64,000 bases of DNA. Origin: Nitzschia sp. DOCU1. Taxonomy: Eukaryota; Bacillariophyta; Bacillariophyceae; Bacillariales; Bacillariaceae. This document shows, one piece after another, positions 9,889 through 20,248 of the stretch. The notes below the pieces were generated by a model. It was not told where the DNA came from. It was given only the letters and a program-made list of their open reading frames with translations, and ran no database searches. The position numbers were made by a program, and so were the translations under genes. Positions within the stretch are counted from its first letter, which is position 1; every line of letters starts with the position of its first letter. Location of the stretch: the NCBI GenBank assembly GCA_951394045.1, contig OX595992.1, positions 2,232,001-2,296,000 of the forward strand, given 5' to 3'.

Positions 9889-10408
9889 TGCAGTAGGCAC
9901 GATAATGCCTGAAACGGCGTGACAGGACTAACAGGACTAATGTAGACTAACAGGACTGGCTATAACGCATAGCATCTAACCTAACATACGTACGTACAAA
10001 TATATACTGCCGACGGACGGACACAGAGGCCACGTGACGTCGTCGAGCATGCCAGATGGCGCGCGTGCGCACAGAAAGTGCGACACACATATATGGTCAG
10101 AGCGAGGCGACGACTATGTCTATCTTGATGCTAGTCTTGACGCTAGGCGTCAGGACCTAGGGTCATGCTATAGGTGTTAGAAGGTCATAGGATGCTAGGC
10201 GTCACTAACTAGAGCAGTCACGCAGAAACACAACACTGCTAGTTAGGGACGGGCATGTCTTACCTTCTTGACAACTATCTTGTCTACTAAGATATATAGC
10301 CGTGATCACGATCAGGTGGGAAGATGGAGTCGATGCAACGATAGATCTAACTTTAAAATAGTCTCGCAATTTCCAAAAACAATCTACTGCAGTTTCTAGC
10401 CTAGTGCA
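9889..10408 (+). repeat. 3' LTR of gypsy element 1
   Basis: 520 bp, same ends as the 5' LTR. Followed at once by GGTG, matching the bases before the 5' LTR. Confidence 0.93.
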
Positions 10409-10906
10409 GGTGGTGGTGGCAGCGGCGGGGTCAGCATTGACGGCGGCAACAAGGTAGCCGGATCATTCCTCCAATCCCCTACCACTCCTGCCTCTCTTCC
10501 TGTTCCTGTTGGTTGTGGTGTTGGTGGCGCCGGCGGTGGCAATCATTTTGGTGGTGCTTGTGGCCTCAATAGCAATCATTTTGGGGGTGGTGGTGGTGGC
10601 AGCGGCGGGGTCAGCATCGACGGCGGCAACAAGGTAGCCGGATCATTCCTCCAATCCCCTACCACTCCTGCCTCTCTTCCTGTTCCTGTTGGTTGTGGTG
10701 TTGGTGGCGCTGGCGGTGGCAATCATTTTGGTGGTGCTTGTGGCCTCAATAGCAATCATTTTGGGGGTGGTGGTGGTGGCTGCGGCAGGGTCAGCATTGA
10801 CGGCGGCAACAAGGTAGCCAGATCATTCCTCCAATCCCCTACCACTCATTCATCTCTTCCGGTTCCTGGTGGCAATCATTTTTGTGGTGGCAGTCCTGGC
10901 CCTGTT
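10409..10906 (+). repeat. 180-bp Gly-rich coding repeats, right part
   Basis: Continuation of the array at 4328-4742: a partial unit, then full units with boundaries near 10522 and 10702, the last one diverging (PTTHSSLPVPGG...). The frame is open from the LTR boundary and continues without a stop into the coding region ending at 13195. Closing the gypsy insertion at its GGTG duplication keeps the reading frame. Confidence 0.83.
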
Positions 10907-13195
10907 GTGGTTGATGTATTGTCTCCATTAACATCTTCTTCACTGGCTTCAAGCCGCCTTCCCAGCCAGGACTATGATGAGCTGATGCTTTTGCTGAAAG
11001 GCATCAGCTCACACCTGGTGCAGTTGGAGGCCAGGCTTGATTTGAGCAAAGCTGGCCGGCATTTGGGCAGACAAAGGAATAAAGATGACTCTCCTCCAAC
11101 CAGTCAAGAAAGGAACATGGAGTCACTGCCTGTCAGCTGCTCCCCACAACATACAGGCCAAACTACTTTGACAGAATTGAAGCGAATGATGGACAGCAAT
11201 CCTACACTCCATCATCCTGTCATTGAAAACCTGGGATTCTTGTTTGAAGAATCCAAGGCATACTTTGATGTTAAGGATGGGTCCCACCAGCTGACCAATG
11301 CAGGTCCTTTTCACTTGGCCCGGCTGAAAGAAATGAAAGCAATCCACCTACTCCTCCCATCCAAGTTCCAGTCCTATCATGTGAAGAGTGCAGTTGACCC
11401 TCATGGGCAAGTCCTCTTTGTTGAGTTTGTTGAGGGGTTGCTCTCTCTCCCCCCTGAACATCTTCCCATGATATTCCTATATGAAGGGAATAAGGACTAC
11501 AAGAATGACTTCATTGTTGTCAGGAATGACTGCACCATTGCTCACTCTGTGGACTGGGACTTTGTCCACAGAGCAGTTCCCAACTCTGCATCAAGGGATC
11601 CAGGAGTACAGCGACAAGCCAACTTCATTGACTTTGGTCGCTGTACCTGGCTGTCATCAAGCAGAGTTGGAGGAAGAGCAGAGCCCAACTTGAAACCGGG
11701 CAGCAACCAGCCAGAGGTGGTGTCTTTAACAGAAACTTTGAGTGACTTGCTGTGCAAGTCTTCACCTCCATGGCGCCAAGGCCATGTTCAGCTCCCATCA
11801 TTGAACTCTATAAGGCTTTCAAGAACAAGTCCTGCTCACCGGTGCAAACTCCACAGGGACAATCGATCCAATTCAACCAGAGTGCCTGATGTTGTTTGTG
11901 TCTCCAGCTTGTGGCATGGAGTTCGATTGGCAGTCAATGGCCAAATGAAGAAGTCAATGGAGCAGCTACAGGAGAGGGAAGAGGAGACTAAAGATCTCCT
12001 AGGGGATCTGCTTATGCACTACCAGAATCTCCCTGAAGAAAGAAGACTGATTGGACCTGCCCTCCTCCATGGCCCCATTCAGAATGTTTGTGGCTTTCCT
12101 TGCATAAGGAACCTCTGCAATCTGGATGCTACTGCCTACTCCCAACCACTCTTCTACAGTGTGGCCCGAATGGCAGAGCATTTCAACTTGAACATCTGTG
12201 AGTTGCACTCAGTGCACCTGGCCTCTGTCTTTGTGCCAGAAGCCAAAATCCTTTTTTCCATTGCAGCTGAGATCCTAATGGATTTCACACAAAGTTCCAT
12301 TCATGCAGCTGATCGTGGAGTCCTTCTTGGCTGCCAATTGGCTCTAATGGCAATGCAGGCACAGAAAGCCTACAGCCAAGAAGCCAACCATCAAGATCTT
12401 CGGCGTTTCCCAAAGCGTACCTCTCCCACCCTGCCCTCAAGAGAAGAATGGAAAAAAGTGGTGCACTTCCACACTGTCTTCTGTTTGCACATCTTCAAAG
12501 TTTTTAACAACACAACAGCAAGCCTCCATGATTCTATTTATGGAGAGGTCTTGAAATGCATCTCCAATAGTGTCAAAGGAATGGGAGTTGTGAGTGGCAA
12601 TCATTTCCTGGGTGAGAAAAGTTGTTTGGGTCTGCTACCAGCTTGGATCAGGGAACATGCAGAGATCAGGGATGACAGCCGGGCTGTCACATACTTTCAA
12701 CATAAGTATGGACGAATCAAGCAGCTACGGGGAGAAGGCCTATGTCGCTTTTCAAAAGATGTCAGAGCCACAATTGCTGATTGCTTTGGTGTTCCAGTGT
12801 CTGTTCGAAAGGTTGAGAACATCTTCTGTAAAGTGTACCGGTTGATGAATGGCAAGGACAACATGTGGCATGACATGTTGTTTTCTGCCCAGCCTTTATT
12901 TTGCTTTCCAACAGAGAAGATTTGTGAGGTGGTAACAGCTGATGGAAATGTTGTTGTGCTGGATGGACCAAATGTCATCAACCTATTTCCAATGGGAGAT
13001 GGGTTGGAAACCATGGTTGGAATTGTGGAACGGTTACAACTACTTGACTGTATCCCAGACAATGCAACATTGTCTGGATTCAGTCTTCCTAACTCTATCT
13101 GCTATCCAACTGTAAAAATGCAGAACGAGTTTCAACTTGGTCCCATTTGCAGGACCACCCAGTCAGTTGCAAGAGCAATTCGACATAGGACATAG
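10907..13195 (+). CDS. Unrecognised protein, C-terminal part of a gene split by gypsy element 1
   Basis: About 760 residues in one exon. The frame is open from the LTR edge at 10409. There is no in-frame ATG until 10985, so the natural N-terminus lay upstream, through the Gly-rich repeats, and has been separated by the retrotransposon. I recognise no family. Visible traits: an N-terminal Ser-rich stretch with a short coiled-coil-like segment (LEARLDLSKAGRHLG), a central globular part with many His and Cys (HLPMIFLYEG, DFGRCTWL), a helical EREEETKD segment near residue 360, and a C-terminal conserved-looking block (VVVLDGPNVINLFPMGDG). No membrane segments. It converges on a MULE pseudogene, and its lower GC content differs from the gypsy genes. 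It may be a host gene or cargo of an older mobile element. Confidence 0.55.
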   Translation: MVDVLSPLTSSSLASSRLPSQDYDELMLLLKGISSHLVQLEARLDLSKAGRHLGRQRNKDDSPPTSQERNMESLPVSCSPQHTGQTTLTELKRMMDSNPTLHHPVIENLGFLFEESKAYFDVKDGSHQLTNAGPFHLARLKEMKAIHLLLPSKFQSYHVKSAVDPHGQVLFVEFVEGLLSLPPEHLPMIFLYEGNKDYKNDFIVVRNDCTIAHSVDWDFVHRAVPNSASRDPGVQRQANFIDFGRCTWLSSSRVGGRAEPNLKPGSNQPEVVSLTETLSDLLCKSSPPWRQGHVQLPSLNSIRLSRTSPAHRCKLHRDNRSNSTRVPDVVCVSSLWHGVRLAVNGQMKKSMEQLQEREEETKDLLGDLLMHYQNLPEERRLIGPALLHGPIQNVCGFPCIRNLCNLDATAYSQPLFYSVARMAEHFNLNICELHSVHLASVFVPEAKILFSIAAEILMDFTQSSIHAADRGVLLGCQLALMAMQAQKAYSQEANHQDLRRFPKRTSPTLPSREEWKKVVHFHTVFCLHIFKVFNNTTASLHDSIYGEVLKCISNSVKGMGVVSGNHFLGEKSCLGLLPAWIREHAEIRDDSRAVTYFQHKYGRIKQLRGEGLCRFSKDVRATIADCFGVPVSVRKVENIFCKVYRLMNGKDNMWHDMLFSAQPLFCFPTEKICEVVTADGNVVVLDGPNVINLFPMGDGLETMVGIVERLQLLDCIPDNATLSGFSLPNSICYPTVKMQNEFQLGPICRTTQSVARAIRHRT

Positions 13196-13225
13196 AGTCG
13201 GTTACTAAATGGATACTAACAACTC

Positions 13226-13735
13226 TTAAGTACTTTTGAAACTTTGATTTGGCTTTGCATTCTTGGTGGTGGTGGCATTCATGGTTTGGCTTGGGTTCTT
13301 GGTGACGGCAGCGTGCAGCGTTCTTGGTTCAACTTTGCATTCTTGTTGGGGTGGCATGGCATGGCAGGGTCGCCTCATGTACTTCATGGGTTTGGCTTTG
13401 CGTTCTTGGTGGCGGCGGCGCATGTGGCGTTCTTGGTTTGACTTTGCATTCTTGTTGGCGTGGCATGGCCTGGCGGCGTCATGTCATGTTCTTCATGGGG
13501 GTGTAACGGGGTTGTGGGTTGGCTTGGGTTCTTGTTGGTGTTGCGGTGTTTGGCTTTGTGTTCGGCTTTGCGTTCTTGGTGGTGGGGGGCGTTGTGGTGT
13601 TCATGGCTTGGGTTCTTTGGTGTTGCATTCTTGGTGGTGGCGGGCGGTGTTCATGGCTTGGGTTCTTAGAGGCGTTGCATGGCAGCGTTGGTTTGGCTTG
13701 TGTTCTTGGTGGGTGCGGGCGGACCACTGCTTGGC
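13226..13735. repeat. Degenerate GT-rich minisatellite
   Basis: Low-complexity DNA built from variants of GGCTTGGGTTCTTGGTGG and TTTGCATTCTTG, with larger blocks recurring at about 110 bp (for example near 13325 and 13436). It lies in the 3' region shared by the unknown gene and the MULE pseudogene. The many short open frames on both strands here have compositions dictated by the repeat and are not credible genes. Confidence 0.75.
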
Positions 13736-13769
13736 ATATGTCGGACAGAAAGATTTGGAACTGAGCCAT

Positions 13770-16384
13770 GGTTCATGAAGTATGTGTGACAGCATGCGGT
13801 TGTGCTGTAAAATTCATGACAGCTGCAGTACCATATCTGGTCACCACTGCTTCCTCACAAACGACCTTTCTTCACTAGAACCAATGAGGTTCCAGCATCA
13901 TAGAACTGCTTTCGAGTTGAGTGATCACCATCCAGAGTGCCTTGACAGGCCTTAGGCCACATGGAAAAGCGATCCTGGTTGATTGGAGTTCCAATGAACT
14001 CCACGGAGTTGGCAAGGTACGTTTGCTCTTCCATTGATCCCTGGTGTCAGACAACTCACCTGTTTCATCAACTTTGTGTCCAAACTTAAGGCAGTCACAT
14101 CTCGGATTCGAAGATGATATTCCAAGAAGCCTGCTCTGGAGGACAACAGATTTACCATTCGGGGGAATTCCTGGGTGATCATGCTTTGGAGCGACAACCC
14201 AAAAGAGCATAGGCCAGCTGTTTCCTTGCTTCCTTTCATTGTAAGATGCTTTCGTTCAAGAGAGTTGGTGGAGGGTGTGTCACCTGGAAGACAAAACTCG
14301 TTATAGCGGAAATGGGAATGGTCAACTGAGTCCACGTAACTCTTTTTGAAGACTTCTGCCAGTCTTGTTTCCCCATGTGCATTCCAAGCTTCCAGGGCAA
14401 GAGCAGTGTATCTGTCCTTCATGGGGCCCGTTGCACATCGATGCATTCGATTGACATCGGTAGCAGCAATGGCAAGGAAACGGCGATCACGCACCCACTT
14501 GATGTAACCAGGAGTTCCTCTTTTGCACCTGCCTGTCTGATCTTTTACTTTGAGGGCAACATGTGCAAAACATTGGCCCCGGTTCCTATTGGGAAATACT
14601 CGAGCGTATGCATTGACAAAGGCCTGGGCATGGTCAGAAATCAGTCCACCTTTGACATCAAAGTGCAATCCAAAAAGGCGTCACACATAGTGCTTCAATG
14701 TTGCAAGGAGCAGAACTGCGACAAGCTCATTTTCTTCCATATGCGTGCGAAAATGAATGGCAGGAAAGTTCTGCGATAATCACTACCTCGGCCATGCTTT
14801 TTGGTGGCAACAACACCAAAGCTCATGAGTTTTCCACCGCCTGAATCGGCACCATGTGTGGAATCAATGTTGGCCATGACTTGCCATTTGTACCGATGAC
14901 CAGCTAGAAAGGCTTGGTACAACAGGTGAATGGTCGAAAAGCAAATCATATGCTTCTCGGACCACCTCATTGTTTTCGAAACGATCATTTGCACGAACAT
15001 GTGCCACAAGGTTGCCAACATATGGGTCGGTCGCAGGGGGAAAAGCCAAGATCAACATTTGGTGTTCAGCACAATGCTTGGTGCCATCTTCAACGTGTGG
15101 GTTCTGTAGGGGCACACATGAACTGTTGTTCAACAGGTTGTTTGCAAACGAACGTAAACTATCTTGAACCCCCAAAGTTCCAAGGTGTTGTGGAAGTGGT
15201 GGATTATAGGCAGTGGGAATGGTCAGCCCATAACGACAGCGGAATGTCTCTAACTGTGGTAAGTACCTGAGCTCAAGATCCCCCACAGTTGTATACTTCT
15301 CTAACATGTTCTTCCTTTTGTCTTGCCAATACCCTGTGATCTGTTTGGTCACAATGTCCAAACAACCATCTGGGAATAAGTTTGTGCAATCATCCCCCAG
15401 CTTTTCCAGAAGCAAGTTAACCATTTCGTCAGCTTTGGGGAGACGAAAGGCTGGAACTTTCTGGTTGCTGCAAACCATTGTGTTTATAGCATGCTTCAAG
15501 ATTGGATGAAGCCCCTTTTTTCCACGGTTGTTGGCCAGCAGGTGATCCTTCCATGTTACTACTTGGCCACAAGAGTGACGTTTGAGAAGTTGTACAGCAA
15601 CTGGACCTATGTACGCATCATCCTCTTCCTCTTGTTCCTCTCCCTCTTCATTGGCCAGATCATTGTCATCATCATCCTCGTCATCATCAACAGCTGACGC
15701 AGCTATTGGGTAAAAGAGACGACAGCGGAAAGTGCACTTACAACCCTGGAAGCGGCAGTGGAAGTGGATGGCGGCAAAACCATTGCTACTGTGGTGGGAT
15801 GGCTTGGTCTTATTGACTGAAGCATTAGGACCCAGTCCACCAACGTTGCACAGGGCTTGGGCAATGCTGGAATACTCCTGCACGGGCACATGGTCATATT
15901 CCGATTCTTTCATTCGTTTCTTTCCATATTGTGGCTTCTCGCCACCAAAGATTTGTCCAGGGATTTGGTGGTGAGGTACTGCTAGGAGAGAGGTGGCTTT
16001 GCAGCATTGGCTAGGGGCAAAAAGTGTCTTTGGCGCTGATGACAGGGAGGTGGAGGACTTGGAGGTAGAGGAGCTGTCAAGGTACTGTCGGGTTATCTGG
16101 AAAAGTACTGCTTGGCGGTCCACGATTGATTTAGTACCCACTGCCCCCAGCTCAGAGGCTGCGGAATGGAAAAGTTGGGTTTGGGGTGTTGGAACAGTGT
16201 TTGTTTGGTCATAGTGGGAAATGGAGTTGTCCACAAAGTTTTGGATTGCCACTGCCTGCATGGACTCCCTGATAGGCGTCGCATAGTTGACGTTCTCATA
16301 CAGACTCAGTCTCTCCTGGAGAGCCGGTCGGCATGGAGGGCTTTCGCTGCACCCTTTTGCTTTCTTCTTTGGATTAGTGGACAT
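13770..16384 (-). pseudogene. MULE (Mutator-like) transposase, broken
   Basis: Cut-and-paste transposase remnant read on the minus strand across three frames. The first open part (16384-14864) carries a variable N-terminus with a CRFQGCKCTFRC Cys-rich motif and an acidic stretch. The frame then shifts near 14940 into a part resembling the first catalytic region of MULE DDE transposases (ANIDSTHGADSGGGK, about 14875-14830). It shifts again near 14780 and meets a TGA just before GLHFDVKGGLISDHAQAF (about 14670), the region with the second catalytic Asp and a QCFAHVALK motif. A further frame at about 13836-13780 encodes WYCSCHEFY..ACCH, matching the CxC..CxH pattern of a SWIM zinc finger, usual at MULE C-termini. 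At least two frameshifts and one stop make it inactive. No terminal inverted repeats were located. Confidence 0.8.
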
Positions 16385-16908
16385 TGTTGAGAACTATGGG
16401 AGGGGTTGGTGGGTAGTCTTCCATGAACATATGGCAAAGCATCTTTGGCCGATTCTTTGCCAAAATGTGGCGGGAATGGCCAGATGGCAGCAAGTATTGA
16501 TTGGGAATCTGAAATTTTGGCGAGTATACAAGAACGTGCATGTATTCTAAGTGCTTTACTTGAATATTGGTCAGATTCAGCCGTTGAGGTGGCAAGAGAT
16601 AGTATTTTGTATGTTGGAATGGACGTTGAAAGATTGAATAACTAGGGTCAACAAAATTTGGCTAGATTCAATTGGGATCGGGTCTTCGTGGATGGATAGG
16701 AGCAGGTATTTTGGGGGTCCTAATGCCAATGAACCAATGAACCCAGGGTCTAATCTTCGTGGATGGATAGTAGGGAACATTCAAAGTTGCAGGTGAAGTT
16801 TGAACGTAAACCTCCAAACCAATGATTCGTGAGAGAGTAGGAGGTGACATGTGTGGCGAGGCTCCACAGATTCATTGTTTTTGGTGATTCATCATTCGTT
16901 GTTGTCTA
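16385..16908. other. Intergenic region between divergent genes
   Basis: 524 bp between the 5' end of the MULE pseudogene and the spliced gene at 16909. Contains a short repeated segment (CTTCGTGGATGGATAG near 16684 and 16756). No gene seen. Confidence 0.5.
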
Positions 16909-17694
16909 ATGAGCAAAACTTGCACCATGAAGGAATATTACCCTTATTGGCATGAAGCAACCATTGCTCAGCTCCTTGTACGTGGGGCCATGGAAAAGGA
17001 TGCAGATGAAGAAGGAGATTTCTATCGCCTGACAGCTAATGCTTGGGCTGAAAGCAAGAGAGCCATTGAAAATGTGTACCGATGTAAGTCAACAAGAATT
17101 ATTGATTGTTGAATCTTCTTGTTGCTCATATATGCCTGTTTCTTTACAGCTGGTTACAAGATTGTTGGGGATGAGCATGAGTTTATCCTTCGCTGCTCTA
17201 CCCGAGAGGTTAAAGAGCGCAGATTCTTCAGGTGTGAATTGCATGGTCGTCCAGCCTCGCAGTGGTTTGACAACCCAACCACCCCTTTTGAAGAAGGCTT
17301 GAAGGTGCCCAACAACATAAATCTTGAGGTTTGGGATACTGTGGCTATTCCAGGCTTGGACAAGAACTCCAAGATTCGTCGTCTTGATGAGAAGGTGCGA
17401 ATCATGATTGCCCGTCCTTCACTGCCATCTGAAGACAGTCGTGATATTGTCTTTCATCCTCAATTGGGCATTTGGTACAATGCTCACCGAGTTGGTTATG
17501 CCTTGGTGGTGGCAAGTCGAAGCGAAGGTCCTGATGGTGCGCCAGTAATGGGAGATGAAGGTGAAGGTGTGGAAGAGGAAACCGAGGACGATGACGATAA
17601 GACTGCACAAATTAGTACTACCTGCGGTGATGGCCATGAGGTAGGCATGAAGGAAGAAAATGCTCCTTTCATGGAGTGGGAAATGAGGTTGTGA
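16909..17694 (+). CDS. Unrecognised 239-residue protein with one intron
   Basis: Two exons, 16909-17083 and 17150-17694, joined across a 66-bp GT-AG intron (GTAAGT donor at 17084, TTTACAG acceptor ending 17149). Splicing puts the exons in one frame and reads NVYRSGYKIVGD at the junction. The protein starts KEYYPYWHEATIAQLL (helical). It has a central beta-rich part with RCSTREVKERRFFRC and ends with a long acidic Glu/Asp tract (GEGVEEETEDDDD). I recognise no family and see no signal peptide or membrane span. It is divergent from the MULE pseudogene, so it could be transposon-associated, but nothing in it proves that. Confidence 0.6.
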
Positions 17695-18894
17695 TGGGTA
17701 ATGCTGGGAAAGGCGTGGCATAAAAAGGTGTGAAAAATGCAAGTTTGGAGATGATTTGGGTAGGCAGGAGAGGCGAATCGATGCTGAAAAATTGATGGGT
17801 GGTTGGGTCATATTTGAGTCATGCCAGTTGGTAACGGCACGCGTTCGAATCACGGACAGTGTCTTTTTTTTGTGTCTTGTCGGTGTCTTACAGGTTGGAT
17901 GACCGTCTTTTGAGAGTTGGATATCCTAGGGGTGCCTGCGCAGGGGAAAAAATCACTTTGGAGCGAAATGCACGAAGCCCCACGAAGGTGCGCGATCAGC
18001 ACTGCCATGCCACAAGAGCACAAAAAGGCGGTAAAAAGACACACAACAAGCGTAATGTTGCTGATCTTGGGGGAGCATGCCATATACGGATCTTTACCCG
18101 CGCGACTGATTCCAGACGATTCATCTGAATTCAGTTGCTACTTGCAACAAGTTGTGCCTCTAGAGCCGTTGAATTTTAATAAATTTCACCATTAATGAAT
18201 ACATGAATAACATTTGTATCTAATTGCGTTCGGCATAAAAAGGCCGCATTCGTGTAGAGGGGAAGCCGCCCAGATAGCTTTTCCTGAGGCGAAAAGTGGA
18301 AAAATTTCGCGCACATTATTAAAAAAATGGCTCCATCGGAAGAAGACAATGGCATTGGGGCCATTGTTTCGGCCCTTTTCAAGGATGCTCCACCCATCTG
18401 GCCACATCAGGGTGCAGTAACAATCAACCAGATGGGGGTTACAAGTTGTCTGGCTTGTTTGGCTTGCGTTTGAGGGGCGAAAATCCGAGGAAAGTGCCAA
18501 ATGGTGATGCTTTCCCCAACATTGCTCTTTCTGCTGGAAAGTTGGCGGTAATTCAGAAAAAAGGGACCAATTGATGGGCTCTTTTCGACCCAATGGTTTA
18601 TGAGAGCAGCATGGGACTTCAGGGGATGAAGAAAGGTGGCAGGAAGAGTGCTGGCAGCCTTTCAGCCAAGCAAATGCTGGCCATGATGAACTTGGCGCCT
18701 TTCAACGACTGTCTCCATGGTTCATAACATGGAGCCCGCCCCTGAAACTGTCCCAAAACCATCAGGAACATTCAAGGAAGTAACTAGGAGCTGGGCCATG
18801 TCATTATTTGCGTTAGAAAGGTCAGAATGTTGGGCTCCACCTCGCTCAATGGCCTGAATTTTAAACAACAATCCGCCTTTTTGAGCTGTTCTTC
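17695..18894. other. Non-coding stretch
   Basis: 1.2 kb with only short open frames. A piece near 17826-17860 looks like a D-arm joined to a T-arm (GTTGGTAACGGC then GTTCGAATC) followed by a T-run, but the stems do not complete a tRNA. Some of the sequence after 18450 may be decayed transposon DNA leading into the piggyBac remnant. Confidence 0.4.
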
Positions 18895-19296
18895 ATGACA
18901 TATGATGTCAAAAGCATCATATTGCCCTTGGCCAACAAACTAAATCAATTGGGGGAGGCGTTTCATGTAATGGGGCTGGTGTTGAATTGGATTGTAGCTT
19001 TTATATCTACAATCCAAGGACCCAGGCCAAGTGCTTTTTGCGACTGGATTTCTAGGTTGCATGGAGCCCCCTGCTGGTTAGAAGGGCTGATGTCTAGATC
19101 AAGGCTTGAGGCTGTTTTATTTGCATTAGACTACACAACAATCAATCAACATTCAGAGGATTGGGTGGCTGACTGGTGGCCATTCTGCGTTTTCACATGC
19201 CGCAGTGCCAGCACCAAAATGTACATCATGGTTAAGAATGTAGTCGATATCCTTTGCAATCCAATTGAGAAACTTGAATTTGATGCAACCAGTTGA
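18895..19296 (+). pseudogene. Remnant of a piggyBac-type transposase
   Basis: 133-codon open frame resembling the N-terminal part of the piggyBac DDE domain. The segments STIQGPRPSAF and then HGAPCWLEGLMSRSRLEAVL match the pattern of a tryptophan- or phenylalanine-rich helix, a STIQG-like strand, and the 'MSR.RFe.il..L.yT' block of that family. The catalytic Asp residues are not present, and the frame stops before the core. A Cys/His/Arg-rich segment on the same strand near 19430-19520 could be part of the usual C-terminal zinc motif, but it is out of register. A dead fragment is the best reading; the family call rests on short motifs. Confidence 0.45.
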
Positions 19297-20248
19297 AGAC
19301 ATGATCAACAATCCATATTTGAATGAAGAGAAAGATGCAAAAGATGGTCAATAGAAGTGTAAATCCTGCTCAAGGCGCCGACCAACATCCCAAAAAAATG
19401 CACATTTCAAGGCGCGCAGCTGGTCAAAACTGGGGGTCGTTATGCCCTGAGGAAGCATTGTAGGCATCCACCAAGAGTCAGGACCTATTGTAGTTACACC
19501 CCTGGAACCATTAGTTGTGTTGTTGTTGTTGGAAGGCACTGCATTGAAGTGGAAATGCTAAAGGAAGATGGGATCTGAAATCAGTCTCTCTGGTTTTGGA
19601 TCTTTTGCGCAGCATTCAACAACTCGTAGCTAGCGCAATATCAGAAATTGAATATACGGACCCATATATCAAAATAATGCTCTACATGAGTAGATTCAGA
19701 ATATTGTTATATTCATTTCCTGGCTTTTATATTTCGAGAGTTACAGTTCCCCGATCAGAGACTGAATTCAGTCGATGCGCGAGGTGAGCGTGCGTATACC
19801 TTAAGTACTAGGTTGGTACTGCGAAAAAATGCAACGGTATATGCAACTCTGTAGACTCAGTACAGAAGGCTACGTACCCAGCCTTCGCATTACTGACTGT
19901 CACTGTGCGCATCACACCATACACTACGTGCCAAACGACGCGGAAGCCGAGGGGGGGGCATGCAATCCACCGACACAACATCGAAAGAGCTTTACACAAA
20001 CACAACAAGAACAACAACATTCTTTTGAAGAGCACTGACCTTCCAAGACAACCAAACAATTCATTTCTACCCATACCATGTCATGTCTAACTACAGGGAG
20101 AATGGAATCTGTTGCCCTCTTGCACCGAAGCCAAGCCCACTACTACTTGCCGTTGTTCTCTACTCATTTGCAAGCGAATGCCTTCTCACCATTTGCAATG
20201 AATACAGCCGACAATTAACCATTTCTACACATTTTATCTCCGGCCTAC
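19297..20248. other. Non-coding stretch
   Basis: About 950 bp between the piggyBac remnant and the end of the Crypton gene. No gene, repeat array or clear regulatory structure seen. Confidence 0.4.

Larger units (their letters stand above)
4743..10408 (+). mobile_element. Intact Ty3/gypsy LTR retrotransposon (element 1)
   Basis: Complete 5,666-bp element: 5' LTR 4743-5262, gag, pol, 3' LTR 9889-10408. The two LTRs are each 520 bp with TG..CA ends and appear to differ at one base, which points to a recent insertion. It is flanked by a 4-bp direct repeat GGTG (4739-4742 and 10409-10412), the likely target duplication. The bases after the 5' LTR (from 5263) are the primer-binding-site position. 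A purine run (AGGGGGGCGAG, 9878-9888) just before the 3' LTR fits a polypurine tract. Protease-RT-RNase H-integrase order places it in Ty3/gypsy (Metaviridae). No clear chromodomain is visible at the pol C-terminus. Confidence 0.95.

Noticed and set aside
4743..10408. Ty1/copia assignment for element 1
   Set aside because: Integrase follows RNase H, which is the Ty3/gypsy order; copia elements have integrase before RT.
13226..13795. Several overlapping short frames on both strands
   Set aside because: Composition follows the GT-rich minisatellite. No start context, domain or splice logic supports them.
16385..16660. Short plus-strand frames near 16445-16645
   Set aside because: No coding composition or splice sites, and they overlap the upstream region of two divergent genes.
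17800..17875. tRNA-like D-arm and T-arm followed by a T-run
   Set aside because: The anticodon arm is missing and the T-stem does not pair, so it is at most a tRNA-derived relic; no function can be supported.
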